Assembly: GCA_010093705.1 (NCBI GenBank)
Contig: MU006092.1
Coordinates: 1,136,500 to 1,200,499 of the forward strand
DNA from: Patellaria atrata CBS 101060
Lineage: Eukaryota; Ascomycota; Dothideomycetes; Patellariales; Patellariaceae
DNA: 64,000 nucleotides
Direction of reading: 5' to 3'
The position numbers and the translations under genes are program-made. Each line of letters begins with the position of its first letter. Within the stretch, counting starts at the first letter, position 1. A model generated the notes under the pieces. That model had not been told where the DNA came from and did no database searches. It worked only from the letters and a program-made list of their open reading frames with translations. Below are positions 57,422-64,000 of the stretch, piece by piece.

Positions 57422-59433
57422 ATGCTACCCTCTAAAGACGCCGTTATCTCTGCGGATACTGTTCAGCCTCAAGAAGGTGACATCCACGAGGAAGAACAGA
57501 ATGTCAGCCGTTCAAAGAAATTGTACAGTCGTGAGAGGTGAGTCAAAATACGTTAGATATCTCTTCGCTTCCCATACTTAGGTACGCCTTGATTATTGCA
57601 CGCTTGTCATTTCCTCTTGGGTGGGAAGTCATATGTACATCTCCAAAGGGATTCCGAAATATGTACGATAAGTGCATGGAGAGCTTAGAGCCCGTTGTAC
57701 AGCATGATTCGGCCCGTACAGTGAAGTGAAGACAATGTTGGAGCAAGCATATAGCAAGCTAGGAGGGCCATTACCAAGGGTATGAATTCTTTATTCGTTC
57801 GATCTAACGCTTCCTAGATTTTCTGGCGCTCTGTTATTCAATCTCGTCGCATTAATCTTGCCCGCCCTCTATGGCACACTGTCCAAGCTATGGATTGCAA
57901 ACCTCGACCGTTCGATGGTTGTGACTGTAGATTCTTACACTTACATAGGCGTAGTCGCTGAAGTCATCAACGAAGGACTCCCTCGTGCGGCCTGGTTGAT
58001 TATTGGGGACAAGTCTGCTCGCTCTTTATCCTCGCGGATTACCCTTTCCCAGACCCTAATTCTTTTCCAAGCTACTCTCGGATTACTCGTCAGCTTGATC
58101 ATCCTTGGAGCCGCTGAAGAATTTGCTGGGAAATTTGTCCCAGTCGAAGTACGCCAGGCGAGTATAACATACGTCCGTATTAGCTCCTTTTCCGTGCTCA
58201 GTGGTGCTATTGAGGTAGCAGTTGCGAATGCAACGAGAGCGTTGGATCATCCGGATGTGCCAGTTATCATCAGTCTCGCTAGGTTCGCGACCAATATTGT
58301 TTTGGATTTGTTACTTATCTCAAACTTCCACGTCGGGAGCTTCCATCCATCCGCAAATACCCAAGCTGGTATTCGTCTAGCATGTGACTACGCTGCGGCA
58401 ACTGCTGGCCTCCTCTATTTCAGTTTCATTGTTTTCAAGTTGCGCCGTACAGAACAGCTTCAAGACACCCCCAGAATAAGTACCAGGGCACTACTTGTGC
58501 TCCTAAGGCCTGGAATCCCTACTTTCATCGAGTCCGCAGTACGGAACGCCCTTTACCTCTGGCTGATAACTAACATTGTCTCTATGGGAGCTAACTACGC
58601 GACGGCGTGGGGTGTTTTCGTGACTATTCGCTGGGGACTCGTCATGGTGCCGGTTCTGGCTCTTGAGGCTACTGCGCTCGCTTTTATCGGACATAATTGG
58701 GGTCAGTGGCGAGAAGAGGTGGGTAGTGATGTTTCCAAAGCTAGGGCGGACAGGTCGCGAATTCTAGGTATGTCATCATTTTTTTTTAATTCCCGCCGTC
58801 CCCTGTGGTTAGAACTGTACGCTTGATACTTCCACGGAGAACACTCAGAGCTAGACTTTCGAAGCTACTATGAGGAGATATATGGTGCAGGCGTTGTATA
58901 TAAAGCTTGTGACCAAGCGCACACCAACCCAGAAACTCAATAACAGCGAAGCACCAACTCCCACACTAACCACCCATCCAGGAATCGTACGCCCGGCCCT
59001 CATATCCGCCAGCACAGCCCTCGCCATCGAAGTCCCCCTCTGCCTCTTCCTCTCATTCCTAGGCTGCAAGCCCTTCGCCCGTTACATCTCCAACTCGGAC
59101 CAAGTAGCCACCATAGCAGCACACATGTGGCGAACCATAGACTGGTGCTACATCTTCTACGCGCTGTCGACCCAGATCGCCACGCTACTCCTAGCGACGG
59201 TTCCCCGCTGGTATCTGTACCAGTCCCTCGCGTCGAATCTGCTGTACGTCCTGCCTTGGGCAATCGTGTGTCAGGTTGCGGATTTGAAAGAAGAGGATGC
59301 GTGGACGTATCATGCGTTTGTATTTGGGGGGAGTCTGATGTTTAGTTTTTTTGTTGTCGTGCTGGGTGTGGGGCTTTGGGTGTGGAAACTGGGGCGTGGT
59401 ACGCTTGGGTTTGATAAGGTCCGGTTGACATGA
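57422..59433 (+). pseudogene. MATE-like multi-pass transporter, reading frame apparently interrupted
   Basis: Exon 1 (57422-57537) and exon 2 (from 57582) join in frame to SRERYALIIARLSFPLGWEV. Exon 3 begins near 57818 with [19 protein letters not shown] and carries several hydrophobic segments, a conserved-looking [19 protein letters not shown], and ends near 58768. The last exon (to 59433) adds [24 protein letters not shown] and further membrane helices. This fits a fungal MATE-type (drug/metabolite:H+ antiporter) protein of about 600 residues. Between 57720 and 57780 the expected continuation (MLEQAYSKLGGP) lies in a different frame from both flanking exons; no intron of normal size cures this. 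The junction at 58768-58981 is also uncertain. Either the gene is broken or the assembly has small errors. An ATG at 57383 is an alternative start. Confidence 0.5.
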
Positions 59434-61069
59434 GATGGACGGGGGATTGCTGGTATTTTGCTGCGAGATTGGTATGTTGACGAAGGCACTACGGATAGAT
59501 CAAGTGTACTCGCTATGTGGAAAGAGATGCGCAATTGGATAACTACAACTGTTCTTGTAGGAATAATCTTTTTGCCCATTGCGCGATTCCTGGTATATTG
59601 TACGCTCGTCTTTCAAGCGGTCTCCCACATCTCTGTACCGGAAGTCGAAAACGTACAATTCGCTCCCAAACGTAATTAGGACCGTATAGACAGCCAAGGG
59701 CAGTAAGCTCCCAACTTGAGACGCTTCCCAGAAACTATCCCAACAAGCGTACAAAGGCTGAGGAGTGCTAACGTTGACGGAGACGATATACCTAACTACC
59801 ACCCGGATATTGTTAAAAGAACGCCTTTCTGGGGAACGTTTTACCATGTAGGATTGCGGTGCTGCACTGCACTGTATAGTAAAATAAGGCCTCAATCTTA
59901 ATCCTAGATTTTGTCTCAGCTAACTACATGAGTATAATGATAGCACGGCACATAACCGCTGATGTGCGCTTATTTTTTTATTTTTTTTTCATACCAATCG
60001 ACTATTTGCGCCTTGCTTTTCACGTGGGTACTGAGAAGGAGAATGACTAAAGTCTCCTGCAAAGAATTGTGTGGAGTGACCTTTTGAAATCCTGTTTCAC
60101 ACGCGTGCTTTTCTTTCTGTTTTCTCGCTCCTAATTGCGGCATATTCGCGTGTGGCCGTTTATGCTTTGGCTGTTTCTATGATCTCGGGCTGGAGGGGGT
60201 TTCTGCTCGCAATGGCACTGTAGATACGGCTGCAGATGGAGATATGATGTGGTTATTCGACGGAAACAGAAAATGTAGTGAGAGTGTGAGGTATAAAAGA
60301 TATCTGAGAAGTAAAACGTGAGTATCAAAATGTTAACATCTCCCACCGAACACTAAGATCCGATGAGAACCGTGTGCCAGGTTTTACATAATGGCCGGAA
60401 ATTTGAAAGATAGAAGAGGAAAGAATAGCTCTATAACCCTTAAAATACTATCTAAAAGAAAACAGAGCAGGGTGCATGCGCAGTATTGTAGATAATGCAA
60501 TACAATGGATTAAAAAAAAAAAAGAAAAAGAAACCAGAGCCACGAATGGTATAGGGGGGTTAGTCCTCAGTACATACCAAGTTGAAATCTAGGACTATAG
60601 ATAAGATTAGATTCCGTGTACTCCGTACCGGAGTAGTGGCTAATCCTGGCACGGATGACAAGGGATTTTCCTAAAGCGACACTTACATTGGTTTCTATTC
60701 GAATTAGCGTTGACAGTGCAGCCCATATCAATCCTTGTAACTAACATATTTATTATAATCATTCCAGAGCCGAACATGCTCTTGAAGTAGTACAAATAAG
60801 AGCTGCAAAGGCTTGCATATGCTCCGTACGGTTGGGTGGATAAGGTTAAATGGTGTAGAGTTGTCTCCGTCCTTGAGAATGCTGTGCAATGCACGGAGAA
60901 TAAAGTGGGTTAAATCAGTTATGTTCAACCTTGCCAACAGGGTGATTTGTGGGTTGAGACTTGGAACTAAGATACGTTATGTGTAAGTTGAATCGTCGGC
61001 TGCAAGCTCGTCGTTGAGATCTATCTTATCAAGGTACATTGGTCTCGTCTTTCTATATGTCAATGCTTA
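59434..61069. other. Intergenic, no gene seen
   Basis: About 1.6 kb. T and A runs occur at 59970-59990 and 60511-60530. No gene or RNA recognised. Confidence 0.5.
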
Positions 61070-62296
61070 ATGGATCTTTCGAACTTACCGGTTCAACCTC
61101 CTCCGCCAGGGAAACAATCCAACTTCGATAACCCCACAGACACGCTAGCACCAACTCTCATCGTGGTGAATGGCGTTTTCGTAAGCTTAGCCTTCGTTAC
61201 TATAGCGGTTAGAATCATCTCGAGGATGTTCATTTCAAGGCAGAAATTCGCATGGGACGATGGTGAGCTCAGTTGAGATCTCAAGATGTCAACGCTAATA
61301 ATCTACGGAAAGGCTTATGAGTGACTGCAATGGTATGGCGAAATTTTCGATCGAATATCCCCTTGTTAACCTGCTATCGTCCAGGTGGGCTCAATCGTGT
61401 ATGCGGCTATCATTATCGACAGTAGGGAAGTTATGATCGTTATTCAAGACTAGGTTGCTTATGAGTAAAAGATACGATATTTGGCTACGGCCGACACTTT
61501 TGGGATATCCGTGCGATCAGCCTAACTTCATCAAAAGTTTGGGTCAGTCCTCACCTTTGGCCAATAGCACTACTGTCCTTGAACTGATTCCCTGGCCGAA
61601 GCAATTAGGTTCGGTTGATATAGTTTACAGTATCGTAATCTACATCATCAAGATGTCTCTTCTCTTTCAGTACTGGAGACTTTTCAGCATTTACTCCTCG
61701 TCGCGAAGAATGATACATGGCGGGATTGTGCTTTGCACAATGATAATGTTGCCTTGTACTGCTGTTTCTCTTTCTCGGGTAATAATCTGTTCTAATTTCA
61801 AGGTGACTCCGAAATACTTCGAATTCTGTAAACTCGGGCCAGACAACACCTTAATGCCAATCTTTTCAGCAGTAAATATGATCAACGATTTCTATATCCT
61901 CGGAATCGCACTCCTCCGTGTGCGAAGACTTCGGGTTGATAAGCGGTCAAGATTAAGTATGGTAGCTGTATTCATCGTGGGCTTTGGGTAAGCTGGCGTC
62001 TAATCTTAAGTGATACCACTGCTAATATGCATAGGGCTTGTATAGTAAGCATGGTCCGTCTGATATATCTTGGCTTAAATTTCGACAATTCAGTGATCTT
62101 ATATGGGGGAGCATCGACTTCCATCTTCACGTACGTAATGGTCATTTTTCTTGTTTCGATTGGGTACCTGAAAAAATCGGCTAGTACTCTCGAGATGAAT
62201 CTTGCTATCATCTGCAGCTGCTCCATCTCCTTTCCTGCGTTCTATCGCCGCGGAAAAACCGCTGTGCGACAGATCATCAGCAAGATCTGTTGGTAA
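61070..62296 (+). CDS. SAT4-family (fungal rhodopsin-like) 7-TM protein, second exon unresolved
   Basis: Exon 1 (61070-61262) gives a first membrane helix (TLIVVNGVFVSLAFVTIAVRI) and ends at FAWDDG, where SAT4 proteins have a conserved DD. A later exon, about 61454-61987, holds KQLGSVDIVYSIVIYIIKMSLLF, YWRLF and further helices, with paired Cys. Exons 62035-62130 and 62185-62296 add MVRLIYLGL and TLEMNLAIICSCSISFPAF, matching the family's E-x-N-LAIIC block. The family consists of plasma-membrane proteins, some PTH11-like, with sensing roles in plant-associated fungi. Helix 2 should lie between 61263 and 61454, but the sequence there has stops in the useful frames and no clear exon, so the gene may be damaged. 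The C-terminal tail is short. Confidence 0.58.
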
Positions 62297-64000
62297 TTTG
62301 ATCCAAGAAGCAGTCCGTCTAAGTCGAAGACTGGTAACGATTTCGCTCGCAATGCTTATGGTATCCTTCCTCTGCGTTCTTTGGACCGGCCACAAAATAA
62401 TTCGGAGTCATCACGTCAAACCGCCGAGAAGCCTCCTCATATATCAACCTTGAACATGACAAGGGCGACAATGGATGTTAAAGTGTAATTCTAAGAGTTA
62501 AAATTAGAATAAAGAATATATGCTTGTCTTCCTTTTTGCTCAAGTGGTTTCTATGATCTCAGGCTGGGGTAAGCTTTCTGTGTCAAGGCTCAACCTCAGA
62601 TGGAAGTTGCAAGATATATTGCTACATGTACATGAAGCTTAAACTTAAGGAAAGAAAGTGTTGAGACAGCATATGCTGTTCTGCTAAAGTACAGTATGAC
62701 TAAGCCGCTGGATCATCCAAGGCATTTATACCTATCGGCTCTAACCCGTGACAGAAACACAGGTCCAAAAATTAGATGGCACACAGTGAATATCAAATAG
62801 TACTTTTTATTTGAAAGATTTAACTAGAATTACTCAAATATGGCTTTTAGATGTGGGGATAGTTCTAATCTGGAATGCATATAAATACTGCAATCCTGAA
62901 ACTCGGTAACTTTTGAGCGGAATGTTACCATAACAATCATAACGTACAAGAGTACTGGTATGATCAAAATCTCAAACTAGAATTTGAAGGCTATGGGTTT
63001 GGTAGAGATTGGACTCGAGAGTATATCTAGTATGAGACGCACGCACAAGCACATTCGCGGTTTTCGTTACTCGTCAGTGCTGTATCTAATCGTCATATGA
63101 GATGCATTCCGCTTAAAACAGTAACAATGTAAGCACACCATGAGTAGGTGAAGTTACTAACTCCGGAAATATGGGCCAGTCAATCGAAACTGGCTCGGAT
63201 AACGGAACTGGTACCGGAGGGGTCGGTTTTGGTCCAATTATCTTTCAGAAGATAAGCTTAATATTTTGGTATAGCAATTATTGTGCTGATAGAAAGCTAT
63301 TTATTATGCAGATCCTGGCGAGGAGGAAGCGGTAAGCGTGTTGATGCTATCCATGCCTGGGAAGGGGATAAAGAGATGGGCGACCCAATTCGATTGAATA
63401 GATGGATAGAATGCCCTACCGTGAACCGCAGGTCCGTAGAGGAATGGCTAAAATCAGTGGATTAGCCTTCTTCAGATAATTTAGAATATTTCTGCTTGTC
63501 CCATTAGCTATACCCGATCTGATAAGGCGCAACTCTGATTCACTTAGGCATACCTCTCCTAGTCCTAAAAACCTTGATATTACTGAGGTTATTGTATGAT
63601 CAGTCAATTCCTTCGGATACGGGGTGCTCTATCCAAAAGCCACAATAATATTCTAGCCAGGTAGAGCAGGGAATACTAGAGACTTCAGTGCCTATATACA
63701 TAGGTAGAACGAGAACATCATACACGAGAAGATTTCGAAGCTTTGAGGACTTGAGAATGGCATCCATGATATCAAATTTCTGAGTAGAACTTAGTAAACA
63801 GGTATTAAACCTTAACGATGAACATGACAGCTTACTACTGCCACCAGGCCTTTTCATCATGCTTCTCCCAGTTCAATTTGGTCTTGATGGATAGAACCTC
63901 AAGATCAGGACATAACTGTACAAGTCAAGGATTCGCGGCCCAGCTACCATCGCTTCTACCTTTCCTCCCCTTAGTCTTATTATATGGAGACAAGGTCCAT
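62297..64000. other. Gene-poor, A/T-rich end of window
   Basis: No family is recognised. A weak small-gene candidate is listed at 63097-63465. On the minus strand a frame at 63860-63600 shows no domain. The window ends inside this region, so a gene further right cannot be judged. Confidence 0.4.
63097..63465 (+). CDS. Candidate small spliced gene (weak)
   Basis: An intron with a near-ideal fungal form (GTAAGC donor at about 63129, TACTAAC branch, CCAG acceptor at about 63180) lies here. It joins a short ATG-started piece (MRCIPLKTVT, start 63097) to QSKLARITELVPEG. A second, weaker intron would join this to WRGGSGKRVDAIHAW and on to a stop at 63463-63465, making about 75 residues. The second donor (GTCGGT) is poor. 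I recognise no family, and the piece may be the end of a longer gene. Confidence 0.2.

Overview
The window is nuclear DNA of a filamentous ascomycete (Pezizomycotina). Genes have short introns (mostly about 50-100 bp) with GT(A/G)NGT donors and CTNAC-like branch points. The gene set is typical of this group: Spa2, XLF, a DUF4360 secreted protein, a SAT4-family membrane protein, a kinesin-8 and a Hos2-type deacetylase. Helotiales/Leotiomycetes is my best guess for class, but the sequence alone does not settle it. I recognise no tRNA, rRNA, CRISPR array, complete transposon or retroelement. A 100-N run at 38763-38862 is an assembly gap.

Layout. 0-6 kb: GFA-type zinc protein, methionine sulfoxide reductase A, a long gene-free stretch, then a secreted DUF4360 protein. 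6-14 kb: an ERCC6L2-like SNF2 ATPase, 2.9 kb without a clear gene, and a forkhead factor. 15.5-19.3 kb: cactin and an XLF/Nej1 end-joining factor, head to head. 19.3-27 kb: an 18-bp minisatellite, an FAD monooxygenase and a RidA protein in gene-poor DNA. 27-39 kb: kinesin-8, a GC-rich trans-sulfuration-type PLP enzyme, cyclophilin, an ENTH adaptor (Ent3-like), and a dehydrogenase running into the gap. 39-54 kb: a large unrecognised conserved-looking protein, polarisome Spa2, an ING/PHD protein head to head with a class I histone deacetylase, and adenine phosphoribosyltransferase. 54-64 kb: gene-poor, with an apparently interrupted MATE-like transporter and a SAT4-family 7-TM gene whose second exon cannot be resolved.

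How they relate. Most are housekeeping genes without operon-like logic. Two divergent pairs may share promoters: cactin (splicing) with XLF (DNA repair), and ING (histone acetylation reader) with HDAC (histone deacetylation). Three genes (MsrA, RidA, cyclophilin) share one design: a basic, Ser/Arg-rich N-terminal extension followed by an internal Met at the conserved domain, as expected for paired mitochondrial and cytosolic forms from one gene.

I found no convincing new multi-gene system. The signals that known genes do not explain are a 9-mer, CCGTACAGT, that recurs in intergenic DNA well above chance and lies within units of the 18-bp minisatellite; three GKIGG-like motifs in the XLF tail; and a 181-residue extension on the HDAC.
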